From Perkinsus olseni (taxonomy: Eukaryota > Perkinsozoa > Perkinsida > Perkinsidae): 64,000 nt of DNA. A program made the translations under genes and the position numbers. Location: contig JABANP010000022.1 of the NCBI GenBank assembly GCA_013115135.1, forward strand, positions 1 through 64,000. Reading direction: 5' to 3'. Of this stretch, positions 44,257 through 55,059 are shown piece after piece. Below the pieces are notes generated by a model that was not told the origin of the DNA, made no database searches, and saw only the letters and a list, made by a program, of their open reading frames with translations. Position 1 is the first letter of the stretch; every line of letters begins with the position of its first letter.

Positions 44257-45540
44257 CTATTGGAGCCTAATCCCTTTAAGCGGAAGACTCTCTGCAATAC
44301 TTCGTTGCATCAGTAATAGCACAAGAAGAGGGATCCCAAAGTAGTTCTCTTCCGATGCCCTACCCCGTCTTGCCTCCGCGAGGACGGATCGTATATGCTC
44401 CTCCATAGCGGGTGTGAAACAACTAAGTTGGTCGCTGTCGTTGACCCCGGAGTCTGAAATATCAGAACGTTCCGGGTCACAGCAGGACAATAACGAATAC
44501 CGAAACTCACTGGCGAGGCTCGACAGTTTCTGGAAGCAATAATGTGCATCCTGAATGACTCCCTGAAAGGAAACAGGATAACAACTAGTTCCGCCAGCTA
44601 GGCTTCCTAGAAACCCATGGCCGGGGAATCAGCTACTAGAACGAGAATCGACACTCGGCCAGCAACCTTTGCCATACCTTCTGCCAACCTGTGTGGAACC
44701 ACTTGGAGAACCTCGTTTTCTTGAACAACGATGGAGCTATCTCGTGGAGCTCCGAAACAACACCGCAAGATGCATTGGCTGAAAGTTTATTGATCAGGTG
44801 CATCCATGGGACGAACTCAGCGAGGGAGGGCCGACCCAACAGAAGCGACATCTCAACAACTGTAGAACAAGATACAACGCTCTCTCTTCGTAGACGGACC
44901 TCACTGCACGCGCTTCTCGGAGTCACAGATGATTCTCAGAGGTTCGTCCACCGATACTCGCTTGCTACGCATGAACACAACACACCTGTATGAGAAACTC
45001 TCTTCGTCAACACATGAAACAGTTGACTTTGAACAGGCTCCGAAGTTTCGGACGTTCGTCACCATTGAGAATACACTCCACCAGTTGTGATTACTCCGTT
45101 GGCGTCAGCTATCCTCCAGGGGTTTGCCTCCCCCCATACAGGTTTCATTCGGGGCACCCCTGGAGGCAGGGCGTCGTCAGATATTTGCTGGACGCCTTCC
45201 GCCCTGAAATCCACGTCATGGCGCCCTTCCCGGTCATCCAACAGCACCGCTCACTCAAGTGCACACTCAAAGGCGAAAGAGTGCGATGCCAGACCCTTCC
45301 CTGATAACGTTCTGTGGTCAACAAAGTCCCGCGAGCCAAACACCTACGACCCAACGCCGTGGCAGGACGTGACTGAGGATACGTTCCTACCTTCTCGCCA
45401 TTGCGGCCCTCAACCCAATAAGTCTGTCGGACGTTGGCTATCATATGAACCCGCAGTACCAAACCTACACCCGTCACCATGAGTGTCACCGCCCTCATTA
45501 CCCTCTTCCCTACCCTTGGCCCGTGCCAGCTGCATGAGCT
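44257..45540 (-). CDS. Unrecognised family, member 2 (most complete)
   Basis: Exon segments on the minus strand: LVLRVHMIANVRQTYWVEGR; FGSRDFVDHRTLSGKGLASH; DDALPPGVPRMKPVWGEANP with WRIADANGVITTGGVYSQ; VVFMRSKRVSVDEPLRI. They continue with EMSLLLGRPSLAEFVPWMHL, LHEIAPSLFKKTRFSKWFHT, and a last exon HYCFQKLSSLASEFRYSLLS with a hydrophobic stretch FGIPLLVLLLM before the stop at 44257. The GTATGG donor after GWQK and the CTTTCAG acceptor join the last two in phase. The early segments resemble the region of START lipid-transfer domains around the SxRDFV motif; this is suggestive only. The 5' end is unresolved and may reach 45760. Members 1 and 3 lie on either side. Confidence 0.45.
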
Positions 45541-46119
45541 CAGTATGACTACTAACAGGTTCTGTGGACAATCGAAAGGAGTCCTCGAAGGGGTAGTAGC
45601 CTCGGTGGCCGACTCCTGAGCTGGCTGCACTTAGGACGACCCAAGATGGCGCCTCCCACCCGGCTCAGTCGTCCCAGCAATATAGTACGCTCTGTCCACC
45701 CTCGCCGCCGGTATGGAGTAGAACTCCAGTTGATGATAGATGTCACCTTATGTATCGACATGACCAGTCAGCCTGTCATCGTGTCGGCCACCTCTCTCCG
45801 CTGCCTCCATGACCATTCGGACATGCTCTCGCATTGGATCCGTTACTGGTAACGCTGATAGAGTCGGCTCCGCGCGGAGCATATCTGACACCACGAGGAC
45901 GAATTCCGCTACACAGTCATCGCCTTTCCTGCGAAAACCACTCTACTCCCTACAGTACTGGCCGCTTGCAGCGGCGACGCACTAATGAGCTACAGCAATA
46001 TACTCCGATCAGTTACACTCCCTAAACGTCTAAACCGATCGGCTCTGTGCATAGAGAAGGTTAGTACTCGAGGCCGCTGCGAGTTTCCGAAGCTGTTCCT
46101 CGGCTTGCCTCTGGAAGAC

Positions 46120-46400
46120 CTAACACCACCAACGATACTCTTGGCTACTCTGACGGAGCGCCATTACCCACTGCCAGCCTAGAGTGAGCCAACTGGTCAG
46201 AGGGCTCTTGCCGAATAGCCTTGGACACATCCTATGAGCATCCGCTATGACTTGCCGTGTATTGGTCTTTTTCCACAGTATATGCAAGAAGCCGTTGTAG
46301 TTGATGGGCACATGGGTCCCTATTAGAAGTACTCCTGCTCCTGCCCCTTGATTGAGCAGAGCAGCAGCAGAGGTCATACACCCAATGGAGGAACTCTCCA
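46120..46400 (-). pseudogene. Unrecognised family, member 3: 3' fragment
   Basis: The segment INYNGFLHILWKKTNTRQVI with MCPRLFGKSPLTSWLTLGWQ aligns with the end of member 2 (WMHLINKL...IAPSLFKKTRFSKWFHTGWQ). No upstream or downstream exons of the family are visible, so this is a remnant of a tandem copy or a gene whose other exons I fail to see. Confidence 0.4.
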
Positions 46401-46662
46401 GAAAGGGATATTGTAATACTATGGCACAGTTAGTAGTATTCCTTCACTGCTCTACAATGGCATCACGATGTATACAACGGCGAAGTAAGTCTCCCTTCTC
46501 CACCGTATAACGGCATAGCTTGGCTCGCGATGCGATTGCATGAGAGCAATACTGTTCTTTGGCCGGACAATACATCTACCGAACCTTCCCTGACACTCAC
46601 TGCATGCTAATTCATAACGCAAGAGCCCTTCAGTGCTAAAGATAACGTCCTAAGACAGTTGG

Positions 46663-49364
46663 TCAAACGAGTCTGGTAATATCGAGTGTCCAAGGTGGTC
46701 TTCGCACTCTATCGCAGAACTCTGAGAAATTGAGGGCGATAACTATCCGCTCCTCCGGGATGCCCGCATCTCGCAGCGCATCAAACGTATGGCCGGGTCC
46801 GCAGCCGTTGACTTCAACCTGAAGATGGTCTCAATGGACGGAATACTAGAACGACCAGACGTGCTCTCCCCTGCTTTTCTCGCTACGTTGCGTGCAGAAA
46901 CGGTAGAACGATAAACCCACGAGCACCTCTTCTTGGCCCTACCCTATCGACAAGGCCCTCCGACAACCTCAGCGCCTCGACGTAAGCGGAGCCGCTCCCC
47001 CAGAAGATATGCGTAGCAGTCTTGAGATCACTGGGGCAGCTTTCGGGCGTGTACTTTGACTTCAATGCGTAGGTACCGAGGGTCTCCTTCTGAGAATAAT
47101 AACACTCATCCGAGCCAATACTCGGGAGGGAGCGTCTGACCGATTCGGCTTCTATGAAGATACTGCTGCAGTCATCACCCAAACGACTATAACGCTATTT
47201 TCGCCCGAGGGACCGACTCCCCCTGCCGCATTACACAAGGCTCTCCATCAGGTACGGCAATGTGCTGCCGTTCACCAGCGTTACAGTGAGTGACTTTAAT
47301 CCACTTCTTGAGCCCTGGGGCGATTGAGGAGAGGTCCGGGTCCTCCTGTTCCCCGAGACCGTCCGCACTACCTACCCCAAAGCCAGTCCAGCATAGAGGC
47401 GGTGAGCAGTGCCCTACCGGTGCACCACAGGCCTCGCTTGGCCAGCTGCCTCCAACTGGTGGTCCCTGCAACCCACACTGGGATGTCAAGGTCATTGATA
47501 CACTCGATCAGGTTGGGAGGGGAGGACGGTAGAGCCGATGCCTTCGCAATCCACAGACCTACCTAGTAGGAAGAACATCGGTGAGAAGAGAGCTCAGGAT
47601 ATGTTATGGCCATATTGTTATTGTTATATGTTTTGCGAGTATCGAAAAATGGAAGAGCAAGAGCACTCCAACTGCTATCCCCCTGGTCAAGGAAGAAAAA
47701 CTCAGCGAAGCACGTAGGCCCGCTTGAAATACCTCCTTTCAATTACAGCACATTTGGCTCAATACACAGACGATGATAGCAACTCCCAGTCAGCGTTCCT
47801 CGGAGCTTAAAAGTTGGCTCACTTCGCGGCCCCCAGCCTTGAGTGCGTCCATGAGCTTTTCCACCGGCCTCGAAATCCACTTCTCCCTGTCGAACAATGA
47901 CAGCCCACCAGCTCCGCCGACCTGAACCGAGTACCCATACTGCAATGGCCATGGACAGGTCCATCCACCTGTAGCGGCGGAGGGTCTCCCTCCCCCAGAC
48001 GCAGGTCCTCCAATAGAGGCGTTTTCGGCGTTATGTGGCGGTCCAATAGGTCTAGCCCTCCGTCCGTCCGACCGCACAGGAACATCAAGCGCCCGTACTG
48101 GCGAGGCAAGATGGTGCAGCCGATCTTCTGATGGCAACCCCCGCCGTACCTGAAGTTGTGGGCGGCATAATCGCAGGGAAGCATGAACGACCTACGAGTT
48201 CAAAATCTCCTTTTCCTTCCATGCTGCCTCGAAGGTGGTACGGTCATTCAGGAGCCTTCACCAACTGCTGGCAGCACCGTAAGGACGATGGGTTGGTCGT
48301 GTGAGAGCACCATTACCTTCCTCACATACTCCTTCCCAGGGGCCGTACTGACCTCGACCCCCAAGGCTCCCTGGGCTGCCGCAGTGGGGTTAGCAGAGAG
48401 AGGCAACACCATGCAGTGGCACTTCGATATGTATCTACATCCAACGGAATCACAGTCGCTCGACAAGGGCTACCCTACCCTTCCACGAGCTCCCGACTGT
48501 CCCTGAATTCCTCTCCCGTGCTTCGTATGAACCTGTCCACCGCGGCCTTCGCCAGCACTAGCCCGTGTGGACGTGCGCCGAGGCTCTCCTCATGCATGCC
48601 TGGCTCCATTAACTTCCGCATGCGAGTCTGAGTGGTTGAGCTATTGAACCAGGCTACACGAAACCGACAGCCCCACCTGAATGTTGCCCCGAACGTCGCG
48701 GAACAGCACTGACGTAACCCCCGGCACCACGGTCTTGAGGAAGGGTGTCAAATTGAACTGCCGTCGAGGTGAGGACGACAGTACGATGAGATGGCCTCCA
48801 CTCGCCGCTCTGAGAGAACTACAACATCACCGCCCATCCGCCGACCGTGCGGAGGCTCACATCTCCTCGACAGCATCGCGACGTATAACGAGCAAGTCCC
48901 TTGGATCCGCCCTCGGCAATGTGGCTGCCACCGTCGTACCGGGCTCCTCCGCCAGGGGAAGATCCTTCCACGAGTGGACCACCAAATCGAAGGAGCCTGT
49001 GTAGTGATGAGGTTACTTAAGACGCCCCACCTTCGCCCGCCCACCTTCCAGCAGGCCATCCCTGAGGAAGCTAGTGAACACGCCCCGTCTCCGGCATCTT
49101 CCAGAGCGGGTCTTTCAAGTTCGTATCGCCGGGGGCCTCCTTGTAGTGACATTCGACCTGACGACCGAAGCAAGAAGCTCTCATAGACCCGACTCGCTAC
49201 CATAAACTCCCCCAATGATCAACCAGCCCCTCGCACGACAGGCTGCTCACCCTCACGCCCATCTCTTGCTCTAACAACTCCGCAACCATCAAAGTCTGCA
49301 GCCTCGCCAAGTCGCTCCGACGGGAGCCGATGTGAAGTATTGCCGGCGCGGATTCCGACGCCAT
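46663..49364 (-). CDS. Hydroxymethylbilane synthase fused to uroporphyrinogen-III synthase, copy A
   Basis: HMBS polymerises four porphobilinogens; UROS closes the ring with D inversion. HMBS part: LHIGSRRSDLARLQTLMVAE; then DPLWKMPETGVFT; DLVVHSWKDLPLAEEPGTTV, with the catalytic Asp of KDLP; LFRDVRGNIQ joined to TQTRMRKLMEPG; ANPTAAAQGALGVEV; and GGGCHQKIG, with the dipyrromethane-binding Cys. After GGAGGLSLFDREKW and DALKAGGRE, a GTGAGC donor (47817-47822) leads in phase over a 260-nt intron to VGLWIAKASALPSSPPNLIE, opening the UROS part: PVWVAGTTSWRQLAKRGLWC, HIFWGSGSAYVEAL, NGCGPGHTFDALRDAGIPEE, stop complement 46663-46665. Without that splice HMBS would stop 11 codons later (47790) and UROS would lack an obvious ATG. 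The start could be 49388. The fusion is inferred from splice sites. Confidence 0.75.
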
Positions 49365-49477
49365 TGATGTTAAAAACTTATGAGGCATGCTTTTCTGACC
49401 ACCTCACGCAACAAGTGACCAGCGTACGGAAACGTACTGGCTAGACAATGACTGATTTGATGATCGACTGTGGGTGC

Positions 49478-51480
49478 TCATATCTTATCAGAAGTCCCAA
49501 CGTTCTTAATCAGCATGGTGCGGATCTCGGTCATATCTTCCATGGCATATCGAACGCCCTCGCGACCGATGCCCGAGTCCTTCACCCCGCCGTACCTAAC
49601 AATGCCGATTTGCCGCACACCGCAGCGCCCCGAACACTCACGGCATCGAGTCCACCCTGATACTGGGGACGTCATTGACGACTAGTCCACCTGTTAGAAG
49701 GTTGTTCCAGGCGTAAAAAGCCCTATTAATGTCGTTGGTAAACAGGCCAACGTGGATGCCATACCTACACGAGCGACACCCTTCCATCAACAACGCCACT
49801 CAGGCGTACTTAGAATCATTAGCTCGCTCTACAACCTCTTCGAAGTCGCCGAACTTGGCAGCGCAGAGCAGCGGCCCGAAGGCCTCCTCCCGCCAGGCGT
49901 CGGTCTCGTCAGGCACGTCAGCCAGCAGAGTAGGCTCAAACATAGCTCCTCGTCGTCCCCCACCGCAAAGGACTGTACAGCCAGCACCAACAGCGCCTTT
50001 GACTGCCGCTTCCAGCCTCGTAGCCTCCTTTTCTGATATCATCGGCCCTATGAATGTCTGTTCATCCTTCGGGTCGCCCATGCGTAGTGACTTCACTTTC
50101 TCGACCAAGGCGCTCACTACCTAACTCGCAACAAGGCCATAAATAAAGCACCCTCAGTAGGGCTTCTCTCACTTCATCGTATATGTCCTCCTTAATATAG
50201 AGCCTTTGTGTAGATATACAGCTCTGTCCACTCTGGTAGAAAGCCCCAAAGGCTATCCGATCGACCAGATACTGTAGTCCCTCATGCGGTATAGAATCCA
50301 CTATACAAGCGGCATTGCCCCCCAGCTCTAGGACGACTCCTTTCCTGCCGGCCTGATATCGGAGCGTGCGCGTCAAAGGAATCCTATTCACGTGCACTAC
50401 CCTGGCCTTCATGTCCCAGCCAACGCTCGGGCTGCCAGTGAAAGACAGCAGCTTGAACCGATCATCAGTCGTCAATGGGTCACCATCTACGAAAAAGCAG
50501 AAAACTCCGTAAGAGACATCACTCCCGCAGGCCACTTCTACCTCGCCTCGAGCAGGGAATGATAGAGAACGCGCCCTTCGGAAGGTCGGAGCATTCAGCA
50601 AGAACCTCCCCTATTATGAGAGAGCCCAGCGGGGTAGCGCTAGCTGGTTTCAGGACGAAAGGGCATCCGACGGCGATCGCTGGAGCTATCTTGTGTGCGG
50701 CCAGGTTGAGAGGGAAGTTGAAGGGAGCGATCATAGACACGGCGCCCTTGGGGACTCGCTTATAGAGCTGCTGGAGACCCCGGTTCCTCTCAGATATTTC
50801 CATAGTACTCCACTCGCCGTACATACGTGTCGTCTCTTCCGCGGCGATAACGAAGGTGTCGATGAGACGCAGGACCTGCAAAGCACAGCCTGAACCAATG
50901 GTGGCGCAATTCATGAAACCATCTTGCACTCAGTAAGATACGGTACATAACTACTAGAGACCCACAAGCATGCTCCGCTAGCACAAGGCAGGACTCATGA
51001 TCACAGAGTAAACATTCTGCTGCCAGTGACCAGCGCTCTAAACAGCTCCCTACCAGGCTAATCCGTTCTACCTGCCAGCTCTACCGTGATGTACACTCGC
51101 CACACATCCACCAAACATGCGTCACACCCGAGACCCTAGCGAGGGATCCTTCCCTGCCAGCCCACCTCCAACCGGGAGTCCGCTATAGGCTTGCCAGCTT
51201 CGACACACAGGCAGTAGGCCAGCTCCTCAGCCCTAGTCCGGAACCTGCTTCCGCAGCTCAGCTACCCAGGCCATACTGATGTTCAGCCCACCCACCTTTC
51301 AACGCAGTGCTGTAAGACTTTCTTGCGCTGGAACGCAGGCATGGAGGCCATCGCCTTCTCACTACTGTAAGCGGCCGCAATGGCCTTCTCTACGTCTGCC
51401 GGGCTGGCCATGGCGACTTGGCACACGACATCACCGCTGTACTTGTCAGTAACCTCGAGATCTTTATTAGAGTATCTAAG
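49478..51480 (-). CDS. NAD(P)-dependent aldehyde dehydrogenase
   Basis: ALDH-superfamily enzyme oxidising an aldehyde to the acid. Segments from the N-terminus: [20 protein letters not shown] and [20 protein letters not shown] (51470-51180). Then [19 protein letters not shown] and [20 protein letters not shown] with [16 protein letters not shown] (NAD site). Next come [25 protein letters not shown] (general-base Glu) and [16 protein letters not shown] (catalytic Cys), then [11 protein letters not shown] and REEAFGPLL. The C-terminal [20 protein letters not shown] follows an intron and ends at 49478. The family is about 480 residues, and this locus fits with several short introns. The substrate is not evident; the closest look is to the lactaldehyde/glyceraldehyde-type branch. 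The first exon is not placed. It lies between the two HMBS-UROS copies, on the same strand. Confidence 0.85.
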
Positions 51481-51906
51481 GGCAGCTCATCTGATGGGTC
51501 ACATTCGGGCCCCGACTACTACACCGCCTCTCCAGCAAGGTAATACGGCCAAGCTGGAGCGATCGTCCTCGAGTAGGAGCTGAACGAGCGACCAGCGAAC
51601 CATCGGGACAGCTGTACTAACGAGACTGGTGCAGCCCTTTGCATCGGGGCGAACGAGGACAACTGACTGAGGACCGGAACTTCGCGCCCCTCCGTCGTTC
51701 GGATAATGACGATATGGTTTCAGTCCACAATCCACCTGGCAATGGCTACAAGAGCTGCCCTAACAACGCAAGTATGGTGAAAAGCACTCTAGAGAGAACA
51801 CCTTTGAGTCGTGCAACAGCGAAGGAACTCTAGGAATAAATGGAAACAATAAATCCGCTATATGCGGTAACTTGAGCTTTATGCTCATTGCAGTATCCTC
51901 TTCGCT
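51481..51906. other. Spacer; upstream exon of ALDH not found
   Basis: A CCCTTAG acceptor near 51480 implies an ALDH first exon to the right of it, but no ATG-led segment is convincing. Nothing else is seen. Confidence 0.35.
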
Positions 51907-54672
51907 TTACTCGCGTCGGATACGCCTCTCAAACTCCTCGTAGTTGAGACAAACAACAATACGATCCTTGGGAACGCCAGCGGCTAACAGTGTCTCCAGT
52001 GTGTGGCCAGGCCCAGTGCCATGGACAATAACCTGAACATGCTTATAACAGCCCTGCTAACGGTAGCAAACATGGGCCTCTTACCTTGCCAAGAAGCTCG
52101 GGTAGGAACCGTCGGGCTTCGGTGAACGCTGAGCCGCTGCCCCAGAAGATATGACTGGCCGACTTCAACTCTTCTGGGCAGCTATCGGGTTGATATTTCG
52201 GGATCAACGTGTAGGTGCCAAGCTGCTCAACCTACAAAGCATAGCTCAGTACGGCCTTACCATATCGTGTACGAGAACAACGGAGTCAGATAACGCTTCC
52301 TGACCCTACGCCCGATCTCCAGCCTGCCCTACTTCGCAGTCCGGTGCCGTCTGGAAGCCACCGGCCCGTTGCTCCTCAGCCGCCTCGGTATGAGTAACCT
52401 TGATCCACTTCCGTAGAGACGGAGCGATGCTCTGCTGCAAATCAGGATTTTCACTCTCACCCAGATTGTCTGTGCATCCTGAAGAGCAGTCCCAATCCCT
52501 ACGCAGCATCGGCAGTACTCAGCCTTACCAGTGCACCAGAGGCCCCTCTCCGCCAGACGGTGCCAAGAAACGATGCCCGCAACCCAGACAGGGATGTCCA
52601 TCGCATTGATAGTCTGTACCAGGTCCGCAGGGGAACTCGGTAACGCAGATGATTTGGCTACCCACAGACCAACCTGATCAACAATAAACCTACGGGTAGA
52701 CAAAGATCGCGTTCTGATAAGAGCGCGAAGTGTCGCGGATAACGAACAAGTCACGTGACGCTTACTCCGTCTCCAGCAGCTCTGAGGGCCTCCAGCAGAG
52801 TTTCACCAGCATTAGGATCCATTTCTCGAGTAAAAAGAGACAGTCCTCCGGCCCCGCCAACCTGAAGTAGAATTCAATTCACCCACACCCTAGCCATACA
52901 CCGCTAGATAATGACTGTAAACTACAGTCGTGTACGGCTGCCCCCTATATTATAGTTTGTAATATAGCGACCAGTCGAGCACGAATCCTGTCATTCAAAC
53001 CATGCGCTCAGGAAACGGCAAGGGAATAAGCACTCGGAAACCGTGTAGCTGAAAGCTCTCTTATCTCGGCTTTCCGGTGGAGCCTCCAGGGATGCCAAGA
53101 GCAGCTATAAGACCGCATTCCCATCGATACTACCTTCAAGGGATGCTGACCGCGGTCTATTCGGAAGGCGTCTCCGATGGAGTTGGTGGGGAAGATTTCA
53201 CCTCTTAGAAGGTCTACTCCTGCGTCCGTCCGCCCTCTCAAGTGCTCTACCTTACCATACGGCCGCGGTAGGACGGTGCAACCGATTCTCTGATGGCAGC
53301 CCCCGCCGTATCTGTGCCGAACGACACGGATGGGACACAGCGGATGACCCGCTGGACGGAGACTTACGCGCCGAGGACCTCCTTCTCCCTCCAGGCAGCT
53401 TCGAATGTAGTCCGGTCGTTGAGTTTGGACACGATCTGCAGCAGAACACCAAAAATAGCACTTCAATGCGAACAGTTTCCAACCCTCCCGAGACGCTAGT
53501 TGCATGCCCGCCCGTACTGGTATCATTACCTTCCTCACATACTCCTTCTCAGGGGCTGTACTGACCTCGACTCCCAAGGCTCCCTGGGCTGCAGCAGTGG
53601 GGTTAGCAGAGAGAGGTAACACCATACAGTGGCACTTCGATATGTACCTACACGGTGTTATTCAGCAAGGCAAGCATCTCAAAAATAAGAACTCGGAGAA
53701 ACATAACAAGGATCGTGCAAAACTCAATGTCCGCGCTGGTATCGAGGCATCAACCCAAAATGGCGGTATTACCCTTGAACCAGCTCTCGGCTCTCTCGGA
53801 ACTCCTCTTGATGGCTCTGTACAAACCGATCTACCGCTGCCTTAGCGAGGACCAATGCATGCGGACGAGGACCGAGGCTCGCGTCATGACGAGCTGGATC
53901 CATCAGCTTACGCATGCGTGTCTGGAAATACGATGGGCTGTGAAGCTAAGACGAACCCAAGCGCGAAACGAATACCTGAATGTTCCCACGGACGTCTCGG
54001 AACTGAACAGTCTGGACACCGGGGACCGCCTTCTCGAGGAAGGCTGGAAGATTCCACTGCCTTCGTGGAGATGACGACAAAACGATCAGCTTGCCATTCA
54101 TCGACCGACTGATAGCACGAGATCACCGTGACCGTTAGCGTCGGCACGATGGTGTTACATTTCCTCCTCAGCGTCCTTGCGGATGATGATGAGATCCCGA
54201 GGATCAGCTCGGGGCAAGGTGGCTGCCACCGTGGTACCAGCCTCCTCGGCCAAGGGTAGATCCTTCCATGAGTGGACCACTAGATCGACAGTCCCTGCGC
54301 GATGACCGAGTCAAGGAACTCACAGAAATGGAACCGAGCCAGTGGTTTTTAGATGCGAGAGTCGCAACAGAAACGAACGTTGTATCGCGATGATCTACGA
54401 TAGGCCTACCGTCCAAGAGCTTCTGTCTGAGGAACGTAGTGAAAACGCCGGTCTCGGGCATTTTCCATAGGGGGTCCTTCAGGTTAGTATCCCCAGGGGC
54501 CTCTTGGTACTCACATTCAACCTACCATCATGGTATTGATAATCCCTATTCCGCTTGCCACTACCTTGTAACCCATTTCTCGGAGGCGATCCGCGACCAT
54601 TAGGGTCTGTAGACGGGCCAGGTCGCTCCTTCTGGAACCGATACGAAGCACAGGGGTGTAGTCTTGTGACAT
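51907..54672 (-). CDS. Hydroxymethylbilane synthase fused to uroporphyrinogen-III synthase, copy B
   Basis: Paralogue of the gene at 46663. The start ATG at 54672 gives MSQDYTPVLRIGSRRSDLAR. HMBS landmarks: GDTNLKDPLWKMPETGVFTT; DLVVHSWKDLPLAEEAGTTV, with the catalytic Asp; ANPTAAAQGALGVEV; and GGGCHQRIG, with the cofactor Cys. The HMBS-to-UROS junction has a GTAAGC donor (52760-52765) and a GATCAG acceptor, a 92-nt intron in phase, joining EALRAAGDG to VGLWVAKSSALPSSPADLVQ. Read unspliced, HMBS would stop four codons on. The UROS frame has no upstream ATG, which favours a fusion. UROS segments: PVWVAGIVSWHRLAERGLWC, HIFWGSGSAFTEARRFLPEL, VIVHGTGPGHTLETLLAAGV and VVCLNYEEFERRIRRE, stop complement 51907-51909. 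Copies A and B differ at many residues but keep all landmarks, so both are probably functional. Confidence 0.75.
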
Positions 54673-55059
54673 GATCGAAGTGGAGAGAGAAACTCGACAC
54701 GCGACGGACTTGATAGCACGAAAGAGAGGGTGAGCTCAGTTCTCCGTTCGCTAAAGGCCCTCCCATCTGCTATGGACACGATGAGGAGACTTACAATAGA
54801 ATTATTAAGCGAATACAGTGGAGCTTGTCAAAGCGGAAGAGTTGTCATCAATAGGTCCCGGGTTCAAACCTAACACCTGTTGCTTCATTTAAAAGATCAA
54901 TGCATTTTCCTGCGCACCAGTCATCCCGCCACGAATAGTCAGCACAATTGCCTGTCAAGTGTTACTCTCGCCGACTAGCAGATACAACAAACACGTTCAA
55001 GTGTTACATGGTATTTTTCAGATTTTTTCGGTCAGTTTTTTTTCGACTTTTGTGCGTTA
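54673..55059. other. Intergenic between divergent genes
   Basis: No gene seen. It should hold the promoter of HMBS-UROS copy B and of the membrane-protein gene to the right. A CCCGGGTTCAAACC stretch at 54858 is B-box-like but no cloverleaf forms. Confidence 0.4.

Noticed and set aside
45087..45482. Plus-strand ORF containing HTGFIRGTPGG, START-like by eye
   Set aside because: The minus strand has paralogous spliced exons at the same place; the plus match is short and has no continuation.
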